From NCBI GenBank assembly GCA_905221605.1, contig CAJNDS010001120.1, forward strand, positions 1 through 33,750: a DNA stretch of 33,750 bases, given 5' to 3'. Shown here one piece after another: positions 11,601 through 19,555 of this stretch. The first letter of the stretch is position 1; the number at the start of each line of letters is the position of its first letter. Below the pieces are notes generated by a model. That model had not been told where the DNA came from and did no database searches. It saw only the letters and a list, made by a program, of their open reading frames with translations. Position numbers and translations under genes: made by a program. This stretch comes from Symbiodinium natans. Lineage: Eukaryota; Sar; Dinophyceae; Suessiales; Symbiodiniaceae.

Positions 11601-12404
11601 GGGGATAGACATTGAGTACCGGGACGCAACATGTACAAGAAGAAGAACCCTCAGTTTCCCAAAATAATAGAAATCGACCCCAATGGTTTGATTTTCCTTC
11701 TGTAGCTGCCTCTTCAGTCTCCTGGCCGGGACTTTGCCTTTGCTAGAGCAGCAGCTTTCGCAGTTCACATCATAGGGAAAATGACCTCGGGATCGATGTA
11801 CCTGGAGTGCATGGCTTCGCAAAGGAATCCTTTCTTCAATCTCCTCTCCTTGTGGAATTGGGGCTTCAGGAGGTTGTTCCGGGTTTTGTGGGGAACGATT
11901 CGGTTGGTTTGAGGAAGATGGTGGTTCACCATCATCACGGTCCAAGATTAAGGGATCAGAGCCTGTGCCACTTCCTGGAAGGGGCAGCCCTCTGAGCATC
12001 CGCAGATGCCCAGTCAATGGCTGCTTTAAGCCTCCTTCCGGCACTCTCTCATCATTTCCCTTCAACACAAAGCATGCCACATCAAGACAACATGCCAAAA
12101 CATGCCAAACATGCCGCACGCAAGCCAACAACTTTAAGGTTTTGGGCTTTCCCTTAGTTGGGGCTTTCGGGCTTTTCCTACCAACCAGCAAGATCCGTTC
12201 TACGCAAACACGCTTGAAACATTTTTGGGTGCGAATACGAATCCAGCATCCTCCTTTTCGGGGTTTCAACTTCCACAATTTGGGATTTTCTTTTGGGGCT
12301 TTCCTCAGCACCTTGCACAGCCCTTTCCAAAAGGCCGAAACAACGACCCCACCCAAGGCACTGAAGATCAGGATGAGGAACACCATCGCAGACTCAACGA
12401 CCAC
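8625..12404 (-). CDS. pol: Copia pol: integrase, reverse transcriptase, RNase H
   Basis: This 1,259-residue frame encodes the enzymes that copy and insert the element. Near residue 205 is an integrase zinc-binding motif (HRSRGHFPYDVNCESC, H-x4-H-x7-C-x2-C). The catalytic core follows, with D in GVDFYYFG (~243), D in RCDNEQG (~300) and E in GAVERQ (~338). Reverse transcriptase spans about 670-900 with YVDDLL near 818. Copia-type RNase H spans about 1000-1160 (FVDASWG, LSSAEAE, YGDSESA, GKLNPADALTK). The last ~60 residues begin a methyltransferase-like domain (LELCCEESSA). There is no convincing ATG at the left end of the frame. The frame stays open upstream to about 12690, through the minisatellite, and matches that repeat's usual reading frame. 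It was therefore probably once continuous with gag-protease. Residues 1-135 are low-complexity linker. Confidence 0.9.
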   Translation of the reverse strand: MVVESAMVFLILIFSALGGVVVSAFWKGLCKVLRKAPKENPKLWKLKPRKGGCWIRIRTQKCFKRVCVERILLVGRKSPKAPTKGKPKTLKLLACVRHVWHVLACCLDVACFVLKGNDERVPEGGLKQPLTGHLRMLRGLPLPGSGTGSDPLILDRDDGEPPSSSNQPNRSPQNPEQPPEAPIPQGEEIEERIPLRSHALQVHRSRGHFPYDVNCESCCSSKGKVPARRLKRQLQKENQTIGVDFYYFGKLRVLLLVHVASRYSMSIPAMELHDPNLLFNIDRFIREIGLHQKTLTFRCDNEQGLISMCERVAAQRRENPTIVDVVPGYRPQSKGAVERQVSAMKQGFWSIWLDLEAEIKRRRPAEEGGAAWQLPLGGMLWQTCLLYAARSFNLWNFDSNNSTTAIDRLHEEIVQRTRTLPFGCSAQAKVGGSKRHLEKFRGAKTVRVSYLGPVHPRGGGVYGTVIGGDGEIEVFPACRGIFERDEPTYDSPALELLAKANPLVLDTQDPEKPLLFEPPAEPIVPKEEEIEAPEDEEMLPDYVPDYEPTEVGSEGHEGVAGGDLPEPDMEDMEIDWLTDHYLQKLGEGPDCRAVSNQAASSFELKFGGSRICCQVPQQAVSETSGELLDPKLLYLSMKLELEELESFNVGEVVSEREAYRLAKESGRRVLSSRWVNTVKKPGLYRSRLVVRDFAAMGGTTLAEGIYSPTTSLEGLRLLLSVLCRKGSVLSCDVSVAFMHAAIARPEFVQLPSNIGNAKTGERVFLKLFRAMNGLRSAPLSWYKELSAYLGNQGFQQILDPTIFRKKTKNGLVIVLFYVDDLLIWAENTAEARKVYEDLKKRYKLKLTGELLEGKPGEVSFLGRRIFRKKPGEPCVYFGLDAKYLRSCCEEYGITKVAPKLPPLERRYADLIKKGQDTPLTPEAHERYRRTLGRLAWASLSRPDLRYVCGFLGRHQSAPNEAAEACMRDVLRWVSGLPHKVQVFPSRRELLAPDEDRESVSCFVDASWGLNSVSGGIVTWNNCCLKTFSRKQTTVALSSAEAELAALTEIAREGLYISLLVQTMVEGMPSDSEEGRYQLHAYGDSESALSIAQMSTLLRKVRHIELRAAFLQQLVAKERLTLEYIPGKLNPADALTKSPTAENLVSLCEAAGLIIEPESWSSISEENVKEVRNEPNITEEVSSNAVRSSPLEVPSSWMEAATALARGTVSLVVLELCCEESSAIAKACAREKGIAYFVVTREINLLSKNTFLVLEEVLRV
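12066..12125. repeat. CATGCC-rich segment in the pol linker
   Basis: Several CATGCC(A) words spaced 7-25 bp apart. Similar clusters lie at about 13145-13250, 13395-13460 and in the 5' leader at 16444-16545. They are confined to the protease-integrase linker and the leader, and absent from the enzyme domains. Confidence 0.6.
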
Positions 12405-12406
12405 TC

Positions 12407-15400
12407 CTATGAATTTAACCGGGAACGAGCACGTACCTGGACGCGCCGTCGCAAGTTTGAGAGGCCTAATCCCTGCTGTCCGTCCTGTGGAGGGTTTAGG
12501 CAGCAGTGAAAGGGGCCTAATCCCTGCTGTCCTCTCTCTGGAGGGTTTAGGAAGGAGTGAGAGAAGCCTAATCCCTTCTGGCCTTTCTCCGGAGGGTTTA
12601 GGCAGCAGTGAGAGGGGCCTAATCCCTGCTGTCCTCTCTCCGGAGGGTTTAGGAAGGAGTGAGATGCTGGCCTTTCTCCGGAGGGTTTAGGCAGCAGTGA
12701 GAGGGGCCTAATCCCTACTGCTGGCGTTTCTCCGGAGGGTTTAGGCAGGAGTGAGAAGGGCCTAATCCCTGCTGGCGTTTCTCCGGAGGGTTTAGGAAGC
12801 AGTGAGAGGGGCCTAATCCCTGCTGCTGGCGTTTCTCCGGAGGGTTTAGGCAGGAGTGAGAAGGGCCTCATCCCTTCTGGCGTTTCTCCGGAGGGTTTAG
12901 GAAGCAGTGAGAGGGGCCTAATCCCTGCTGCTGGCGTTTCTCCGGAGGGTTTAGGCAAGAGTGAGAGGGGCCTAATCCCCTCTACGCCCTCTGTGGCCAG
13001 ATTTCCAAAGGGACGACACAGGTCGGCTATTTTTGAGGTCTCTTGGCCACTCCATCCCAAACAAATCAAGTCAAGCCATGTCAGGGTTCCAGGGCCATGG
13101 TTGCTGCCGCTTCTGCTTCTGGCAGCAAGCAAGGGGAGCGAATCGTCATGCCACGCACAAGCACACGTGCCATGCTTAAGGGTTCTAGGGACGACGTCCT
13201 GCCCAGCGCAAGCACAAGACAACATGCCAAACATGCCAGCGCTGCCTTGCGTTAAGGCTTGGGACCCTTGAAAATCACGGTAAAACATCTCCTCCTTGCT
13301 CTTTTTGGCTCGCGCGCCTAGCGCGTCATTCTTCCAACCCCCAAAACAGAGCTGCGCACCGCATGCGCCGATCCTTCCTTCTTCGAAAACAAAACTCTCA
13401 TGCCAACACACCGCAAAACATGCCACAAGCCATGCCAAGAACCATGCCAAAATATGCCAGCAAGACTTTCCTAAAGACTTCTGGGCCATTTCAGGGCATT
13501 TTCGGGGTACTTTCGGGCATTTTCGGGGTGTTTCGGGGTAAGCTCTGTGTACTTCGGGCACGCTCAGGGTGCTTGCGGGGTATTCTTGAGGAAGATCAGG
13601 GACCGTTTTCGGGGATACTTCGGCTCTAAGCCCTCGCAGCAAGAAAGCAAACGGCGTCTCAAGCAAAGCATGCCGGCAATCACCGCTCTCTCTTCCTTGT
13701 GGCTTCTCGACTTCCGCCTTCTTTCCTCCTGTCGTCACTTTCTTGAGGATGCTCGGTCCTGGCTGTGGCTTAACAACAGAGTCCTGCAGGCAGGTAATCG
13801 CGTCTATTTCCATGTCCGAGCCCGAAGGCTGGCGCGGAGAACGACCTTTCCCCGCTTTCTGGCGACGACCCCCGCTCAAAGCCCACCAGGCCCGATTAGC
13901 GGATACAAGTTTCACGTTGCGTTTGCCTTTGTACAACCTAGACCCGGTTTTGTAGAGATACGTTCTCCACCCTTTCTCCACCGCCGCCCAGGGACTAATG
14001 GCGTTAAACGTAACTTCCGCAACGAGAACCTCCGTCAAAAGAAGGCTACAATCACCGAAGACGACCTCTAAGTCGACGACGTTCGATACGGGGATCTTTC
14101 CCCCTGAAGCGTTGTACAGAGTGACCTCTCTCTCGTGCTTGTTGACCACCCTGAATCCGCTGAGGTGTTCAGAGGAAACCACATGACACGTGGCTCCAGA
14201 ATCCACTAACCAAACGTCTCTCGGCTCTAACTGAAAGCTGGCGCAGACGCGCTCTACATCCCCTGCAGTCAAAGAATTGCTAACAGGTCCCAAACGTTGC
14301 TTGTTGAGTGAAAAACCTACCCTACGCTCATGCGACTCAGAAAGGCTCAGTTCAGGACCTTGCTGGGCAAACCGCATTGCCATCACAGTCTGCGTCGGCG
14401 ATGCTTCCGCCTCGGACTCTGGTTCTCCCATAGCCCGGACGCGGTTCTTCTTCTTCTTCTTCTTGCCCTTGTCCTCGCCTTTCTCTCCCTTTTCACCCTT
14501 CTCTCCCTTGGAGGTGGGCTTTCCTTTCGGCGTTGGAGAGCGAGGCGCGCCCTTCGGAGTGGGTGACCTTTGTCCTTTAGGGCCACCAGTGCCCTTTCCA
14601 CTCTTCGACTCTCCCTGGCCGCCCTTGCCGCCTTTGCCGCCTTTCTCACCAGCCTCACGCTGTCGGACCCAACAATCCTTTGCCACATGACCATGCTTGC
14701 CGCAATGGTCGCAAAGCTTGCCGTCCATTCCACGATTGGCTGCAGTCGGCACGTCGCACATCCTCAGCTGTTCTTCGAAGTATTTGAGGCTCTTCGTGAG
14801 CTCACTCCAGCTGTTGGCGTTGCCGTGCAGCGCCACGTACTGCCTTGCCGGATGCGAAACGGCCTGCAGCAGGATGGAACAGCGATCCGCTTCGGAGAGC
14901 TTCAACTCGGGGAAGTTGCTCAACTTGATCTCCGCCTTGGCGATTTCGTCCTCCAAGTGTCTGATGATGTCCATGGGCTTCTTGAGCCCCGAACACTGGG
15001 CATGCAACTTCATGCAACCGTCTCTCACGTAGACGGCTTCCATTCGAGACACAATGGAGTAGTTGAGGTGCAGTGTGCGAACTGCCTCGTAGCCAGTAGC
15101 AGACATGCCCTGCCTTTTGCTACATCTTCGAAGCAACTCCAAACCACGCTCCCACTTCGCCAAGCTCTGGGAAAGCAGGTAAAACAACTTCGCTGACCGA
15201 GCTGCAGTGTCAGGAGGTAAACGGTCCTGTCGGATCTCGTCCTTGACACTGATGCAGAGGCGAAGCTCGTTCACATAGGCCTCGTCTTGCAAAGCCAACC
15301 ATGAACTCATCGTCTCCAGGAAGCCGTGCCAGGCCTCAATCTCTCGCATTCTGTCTCTACCCATCTCCTGGTGGGCTATGACAGGCAGCTGTGGAAGGTA

Positions 15401-15982
15401 CTTGTCTGCACGGTTGGAAACGTATCCACCAGATGAACTTCCAGTCTCTTTAGGCCTTGAAGAAGGAAGTGAACTTCCTGTGGACGAAGTTGCAGCGAGG
15501 AACGGGTCACTTGGTGCAGATGCCGCTGCGGCTTCCGCCTTGGCTTTAGCCTCAGCAGCTGCAAGTTCGGCATCGTTCCTCCTCTTCTCTTCGCTGTCCA
15601 TGCGACGAAGCATGGTGGCCACAAGCTGTTGGTTCTGTTCCAACTGCTTCCTGTACTGGTCCATCATGGCTTCCTGCTGTCTCTGCTGTTGCTGCATTAC
15701 TCGCAGCATCTCCACCACCAAACTTTCTCCAACAGAACCACCACCTGGAGCGGTGGCAGGCTGTGAACTCGTCGCTGGCATGGAAGTCGGAACTCCTTGA
15801 GTTCCAAAGGCAGCAAAGGGGTTCGGCTGCTGTCCTACCGGATTCTCACCGGTTCCAAACAGCAAGGCTTCCTCCTCGGGAGTGTTGTCAGGGACAGGGA
15901 CTTGCTCAGGAGGCAACGCCCCGTGCACTGGAGAACCCTGTGGGCTTCCCTGCACACTTCCGCCTTGCTCTGGAGTCGCCAT
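12407..15982 (-). CDS. gag: Copia Gag and aspartic protease
   Basis: This 1,191-residue frame starts at an ATG in good context (GCCATGGCG). Residues 1-200 are Q/P/A-rich with a predicted coiled coil (MQQQQRQQEAMMDQ). About 210-410 resembles a copia Gag core. A CCHC knuckle, CDHCGKHGHVAKDC, sits near 421-436 and should bind the element RNA. A G/K-rich linker with a K6 run follows. The protease active site WLVDSGATCHVV lies near 589-600. Downstream the product is low-complexity: proline repeats, CATGCC-derived residues and about ten 17-18-residue repeats (LSLLPKPSGETP) from about residue 1000. After the short repeat unit near 12660-12690 the frame is out of register with the repeat, so the last ~85 residues are probably read out of frame. 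Confidence 0.88.
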   Translation of the reverse strand: MATPEQGGSVQGSPQGSPVHGALPPEQVPVPDNTPEEEALLFGTGENPVGQQPNPFAAFGTQGVPTSMPATSSQPATAPGGGSVGESLVVEMLRVMQQQQRQQEAMMDQYRKQLEQNQQLVATMLRRMDSEEKRRNDAELAAAEAKAKAEAAAASAPSDPFLAATSSTGSSLPSSRPKETGSSSGGYVSNRADKYLPQLPVIAHQEMGRDRMREIEAWHGFLETMSSWLALQDEAYVNELRLCISVKDEIRQDRLPPDTAARSAKLFYLLSQSLAKWERGLELLRRCSKRQGMSATGYEAVRTLHLNYSIVSRMEAVYVRDGCMKLHAQCSGLKKPMDIIRHLEDEIAKAEIKLSNFPELKLSEADRCSILLQAVSHPARQYVALHGNANSWSELTKSLKYFEEQLRMCDVPTAANRGMDGKLCDHCGKHGHVAKDCWVRQREAGEKGGKGGKGGQGESKSGKGTGGPKGQRSPTPKGAPRSPTPKGKPTSKGEKGEKGEKGEDKGKKKKKKNRVRAMGEPESEAEASPTQTVMAMRFAQQGPELSLSESHERRVGFSLNKQRLGPVSNSLTAGDVERVCASFQLEPRDVWLVDSGATCHVVSSEHLSGFRVVNKHEREVTLYNASGGKIPVSNVVDLEVVFGDCSLLLTEVLVAEVTFNAISPWAAVEKGWRTYLYKTGSRLYKGKRNVKLVSANRAWWALSGGRRQKAGKGRSPRQPSGSDMEIDAITCLQDSVVKPQPGPSILKKVTTGGKKAEVEKPQGRESGDCRHALLETPFAFLLRGLRAEVSPKTVPDLPQEYPASTLSVPEVHRAYPETPRKCPKVPRKCPEMAQKSLGKSCWHILAWFLAWLVACFAVCWHESFVFEEGRIGACGAQLCFGGWKNDALGARAKKSKEEMFYRDFQGSQALTQGSAGMFGMLSCACAGQDVVPRTLKHGTCACAWHDDSLPLLAARSRSGSNHGPGTLTWLDLICLGWSGQETSKIADLCRPFGNLATEGVEGIRPLSLLPKPSGETPAAGIRPLSLLPKPSGETPEGMRPFSLLPKPSGETPAAGIRPLSLLPKPSGETPAGIRPFSLLPKPSGETPAVGIRPLSLLPKPSGERPASHSFLNPPERGQQGLGPSHCCLNPPEKGQKGLGFSHSFLNPPERGQQGLGPFHCCLNPPQDGQQGLGLSNLRRRVQVRARSRLNS
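12458..12990. repeat. ~54-bp minisatellite within the polyprotein linker
   Basis: About ten units of a 50-54 bp repeat, with core GGAGGGTTTAGGCAGCAGTGAG and then GGGCCTAATCCCTGCTG. Unit lengths vary. A clearly short unit at about 12655-12690 (GTGAGATGCTGGCCTTTCTCC) lacks the GGGGCCTAATCCC part. The frame carrying LSLLPKPSG moves from the gag frame to the pol frame exactly there. Confidence 0.85.
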
Positions 15983-16591
15983 GGCGTGGAGGTACTTAAC
16001 ACAGGCGCTGGAGTCACTCTCAGTGCTCCGCTACCATGTGAAAAGCAGAGCTCGCGCAGCAGTCTCTTTTTCACTTTGCACTTGAGCCAAACACCAAAGT
16101 GTTCAGCAAGCTTCAGTTCTTGCAGCAGGCTCTCTCCAAGAGCTAAGGGCTCCAAAAAGCTACGAATTCCATCTCAACTTTGTTCTGCAAAGGAGGTAAA
16201 GCAAAAGAACAATGCAACTGCTTTGGTCTACACCTCGGGAACTTCAGGTCACTTCCGAACAGCAAAACAGCGAAGCTTCAGAGTCCACTCTGCACTCCTA
16301 CTCCCATCCTACACGTCCAACGGCAACGAACGAAGTGGCGGGGACACGGAGTGAGTTGCAACAAGACAGAACCTCAGAGTTCTGACACGCACTTCTTCAC
16401 TACTGCTCTCAAGCAGTTCCAAGTGCTTCAAAACTTATCCTAGGCCATGCCAACAAGACAAGAACATGCCAAAGTCAAGCAAGACATGCCACACATGCTT
16501 AAGGGCTTTGGGACAAACCAAACATGCTCATGCCAAGTCATGCAGCAGAAAAATGGTTAAACACCACATGGCACCAACTGGGCAAACACTA
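15983..16591 (-). other. 5' leader of the copia element
   Basis: About 600 bp lie between the right border and the gag start. The leader holds a CATGCC cluster (16444-16545) and the spliced-leader-like 11-mer. I see no clear primer-binding site complementary to a known tRNA and no LTR matching the left end. The word CATGCTTAAGGG occurs here (~16495) and again at ~13178 inside the linker. Confidence 0.5.
16081..16091 (-). other. Match to the 3' end of the dinoflagellate spliced leader
   Basis: Read on the minus strand this is TTTGGCTCAAG, the last 11 bases of the conserved dinoflagellate spliced leader. It lies about 100 bp upstream of the gag ATG in the correct orientation. Such relics mark genes that passed through trans-spliced mRNA and reverse transcription. 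Upstream bases do not match the rest of the leader, so chance is possible. Confidence 0.4.
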
Positions 16592-16608
16592 CAGGTGAAT
16601 TTTACACA
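16592..16608. repeat. Right 17-bp border repeat of the copia element
   Basis: Identical to 8063-8079. Sequence to the right (GATAATGCCATCG) does not resume the macrosatellite, so a simple target-site duplication is not proven. An open frame (about 16558-16770, with words such as YTDNAIDVWQQVW) crosses this site on the plus strand. Confidence 0.6.
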
Positions 16609-17255
16609 GATAATGCCATCGATGTGTGGCAGCAGGTGTGGCAGATCCTGTGTGAAGGAATTGACAACTTTAAGACGGAGGAAAAGGCGATAAGAGAGAT
16701 GGCGAAGAAAGCTGTGGTTCAGCAGTCAAGACAACAGAAGCTAGCCCCAGCCTGTAAGAACGAAGAATGAGTACTGAAGGAAGCGCCGAGAAAACGGTAA
16801 AAGGCGCAGAGATGGAAGCGTTGTTTTGGTGTAAGCCATGCACATGGCTCTTCAAAAGTGACTCGGCGTCCAAGCTTGGCTGGACAATTTACCTCCGAAA
16901 GGGCGACAAAGAGAGAAGAAACCAAAGAGTATGCTCAAGCCCCTTGGAGTGCATGGTTGATCTGGTTCCAGACCTGGCTGCGCTGGAACCGCCGACTACA
17001 ACAATGCATGGTGGGTCTGTTGTCGTGGAACGGCAATCGAAGATCTGGATGTCTCGAAGTATGTCACTAAGCTCGGAAAGTCCACACCCAGCGACTCAGG
17101 TCAGGCCTTAACTGACTCCAGAGGGGCAGTAACCACTTCAAGTTCTTGCAGAACCCGGTTTCAAACAACGCATCCACGCACGCCGGGGGCACTCTCATCC
17201 TAAGATGACTTCCTTGTCTCTTTCTCTTGCCGCAAAAAGTGATTGCTTTCTCCAA
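16609..17255 (+). other. Unassigned segment with a short unknown frame
   Basis: The plus strand has an open stretch to about 16770 rich in K/E/Q, then an ATG frame of 114 codons at 16767-17111 (FWCKPCTWLF near its start, WTIYLRKGDKER in the middle). Neither matches a family I know. The composition is protein-like but there is no second copy to test. It could be a decayed gag piece of the neighbouring copia relics. Confidence 0.3.
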
Positions 17256-17290
17256 GTGGCATCACATCGTCCACATAGCATAATATAAGG
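17256..17290 (-). pseudogene. Scrap of copia reverse transcriptase (YVDD), minus strand
   Basis: On the minus strand this reads LCYVDDVMPLGES, the catalytic YVDD box of copia reverse transcriptase. A stop follows within about 20 codons. It is the opposite strand from the larger relic just to its right, so the two come from separate insertions or an inversion. Confidence 0.5.
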
Positions 17291-17389
17291 AATCTCTTTT
17301 CTCTTACTGTACCTTCGAAGACGGAAGGCTCTGTTGGACATTGCCTTAACCCAACTTTCTTTAAGCTGCAGAGCATGAGCTTACAAATC

Positions 17390-18080
17390 GGAGAAGATGG
17401 TTGGAGCAGATGAGACTTATAAGTTTGCCCGTCAGCACGGAATCAAGATCATTCCAACTTGATGGGTTATCGGTCCGAATGAAAAGGAAGCTGTGCAAGC
17501 ACGGTGTTTGTTGCAGAATGTTGCAAAGGGAAGCATTGCATCGTTATTAAGACTGATTGCTACAACTCTCTCTCTTGAAGCATTGAGGACGCTGTTGCCT
17601 GTTGCCATTGCCGCTGTGGATGCATGGATATTGCAACTTTGGATGCATCCACTGCCTTTTTGCATTCACCTCTTTCGAAAGGATCAAAGGCAATTATTCA
17701 ATTGCCAAAGGATGTGTCTGCCTGCACATTCCGGCGTACATGATCCTGGATCAAGCCATGAATGGTTTGAGGGTTGCAGCCAAGGCGGAACCTAAAGCTG
17801 GCAACTGTGGTTCTGGAAGGCACTATTCTTGTTGAGCAGAATTGAATTGGTCACATTGAAAAACTTTTGAATCCGTAAAGACGCCTGCAGATTCGAATCA
17901 CTCAAGTCACATGCTACATGGGAGCAACAGGTAAAACAACTGCAAAACACAATATCTGGGCATGCTGTCAATCGGGAAAATCCTAAACACCCCGCCTCCA
18001 AAAGTGTGAAGCTAGGCGAAGAGTTTTGGTTCAAAGGATTCCCGATGCCCAGGTATGAGAAACAACAAGACACTTAGTTT
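17390..18080 (+). pseudogene. Decayed copia reverse transcriptase, plus strand
   Basis: Fragments in shifting plus-strand frames spell the N-terminal half of copia reverse transcriptase. In order they are FARQHGIKIIPT then WVIGPNEKEAV; further on LDASTAFLHSPLSKG and AIIQLPKDVSA (around 17635-17720); then MNGLRVAAKA (~17760). Weaker pieces of the post-palm region follow (VKLGEEFWFKG, PMPR, EKQQ at about 18015-18070). The YVDD box is missing where it would be expected. Several frameshifts and stops show a long-dead copy. Confidence 0.6.
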
Positions 18081-18199
18081 CAAATGCTCCCGTGAAACAA
18101 CTGCAGAATGTCTTTGCATCTTCGAGCTCTGCCCATGGGTCGTTGGCTCGGTTTAGGCGACAACTACGTTGTACCTAGCACCTAATGTGCTGCATGCTT

Positions 18200-18540
18200 G
18201 ACTGGCCCAAGCGGAGACCTTCACCATGCTGCACACTGTCGGAATGGCAAGCAAGGTGGACACACGTGGCATTGCACTGTGGAGATTGTGATGGCCTATC
18301 TGCCATCGCACGAGATTTTGGGTGACCAACTCCCAAACATCAAGGCATTCGGATTATCTCATTCAGAATCGGAAATGAACAGGATTGGGCAAGAATGTGT
18401 GTGCATTGCTGAACCCCAGGTTCCACGAGGATTAGCAAGTGAAGTTTCATGAGCATCACAAGCTATGTACATAAAGCTATATACATGCGACCACTGCGCA
18501 GCATCATGAACATTTCCAAGTGGAAAGAAGTTGCACTGTA
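18200..18540 (-). repeat. Diverged duplicate of a copia 3' end (unit X1)
   Basis: ACAAGCTATGTAC followed by AGCTAT and GC.GCATCA...GCATTTC is shared with 19260-19510, in the same order and at similar distance from the zinc-motif frames. I read it as the 3' non-coding part of a minus-strand copia relic, present twice and well diverged. Confidence 0.5.
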
Positions 18541-18798
18541 TCATGCTCCACACTCCTTGCAGGGCTTGAAACCTCGCCTGATGGCTTCACGCTTGCTGTA
18601 CCTCAGAATTCGCTTTGCACATCTGAGCTTTGGGCATTCACGTGTCCGGTGGAATGCATATCCACGACTCGCAGTCACGAACACAACATGATTCTCTGCT
18701 GGATCTCGCACCGACGGATGTTCCGGTGTTCGAGGCGGTGCGTTGCACTGTTCGTGAAAGTTTTCCTCAATTTCAAACGCCTTCGGATATGACAGCAT
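18541..18798 (-). pseudogene. C-terminal zinc-binding-like fragment of a copia relic
   Basis: This 85-codon minus-strand frame carries VFVTASRGYAFHRTREC, then CAKRILRY, then EAIRRGFKPCKECG. The layout H-x4-C ... A-x3-G-x2-PC-x2-C is that of a small zinc-binding module. The same layout closes the neighbouring frame at 19556-19948, where it follows copia RNase H. This fragment is therefore probably the tail of another copia polyprotein whose enzymatic part is gone. The function of the module is unknown; it may help bind nucleic acid. Confidence 0.5.
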
Positions 18799-19555
18799 GA
18801 TCGTGAGTGCACATGACGACCGTGAGGCAAAACGGGCATGCGAAAACTACGAAACTACAAACCAGTTTCAGGCTCCCAAATTGGGCCATAAAAGGAATGA
18901 AATTTCAATCACCCCGCCAAAAGCTGCTCAGACAGAGATGAGCAGGTTTTCCCATTGAAAGCTTCACACACATGCCAAAAGTTTCTACTGCCTCACCCCT
19001 GGCCATCAAAAATGCACCTAACACGACCACAGCACGTCACATCAGGCAATCTCGGTCTTCAGTTCACACGTCGAGCGATGCTGCTAGAAGCAGTCCAAGC
19101 TCAAACTCAACGCACTGCTGGCGCCGAGAGAACTCTCGCTACACTACAAAGTGGCACTGCTGTACACAAGCTGCGTATGCTGCTTGAAAGACCCAAGCGC
19201 AGGTCGCAAGATTTTGAAGTTCACATTTGTGAAGAAAGATCTCACTTGATGCCACATGCAGCACTGAGCTGCATCACAAAGATTGCGATGGCCTAGTTAC
19301 CATCGGAAAGATCATTTCGAATCCATCTGGTGATCGGAGTCAAAGCCGCTCCACGACTAAGGAATTCGTGTCGGGTATGTCTTTGGAGATTGTCAGCAAA
19401 TTGCTGAAATTGCTGAGCACATGACTGCCACAAGCTATGTACAAGTAGCTATGCACAGACGTCCAATGCGTCGCATCAAGAGCATTTCAAGAAGGCTTTC
19501 AGACGTGTTGTCATGTATGCAAAATCGTCATGCAAATTTACATGACGACTTCTTC
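18799..19555. other. Segment between the two copia 3' ends, no gene seen
   Basis: The right part (19260-19510) is the second copy of unit X1. The rest (18800-19250) has a plus-strand 113-codon frame (18955-19296) that I do not recognise and do not call. Confidence 0.4.

Larger units (their letters stand above)
8063..16608 (-). mobile_element. Ty1/copia-type retroelement, frame-broken, no long LTRs seen
   Basis: The element reads on the minus strand: 5' leader (16591-15983), gag and protease, then integrase, reverse transcriptase, RNase H and an extra C-terminal domain ending near 8116. Integrase before reverse transcriptase is the copia order. I could find no long direct repeats at the ends; only about 40 bp separate the last stop from the left border. 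A 17-bp direct repeat (CAGGTGAATTTTACACA) sits at both borders. It could be a target duplication, a remnant terminal repeat or chance. GAGGGGG at the left end could be a polypurine tract. Two frame breaks (about 12660-12695 and 8625-8645) suggest this copy is not autonomous. Confidence 0.85.

Noticed and set aside
17885-17905. A tRNA-like T-loop word (GATTCGAATC).
   Set aside because: No matching acceptor, D or anticodon arms could be placed around it.
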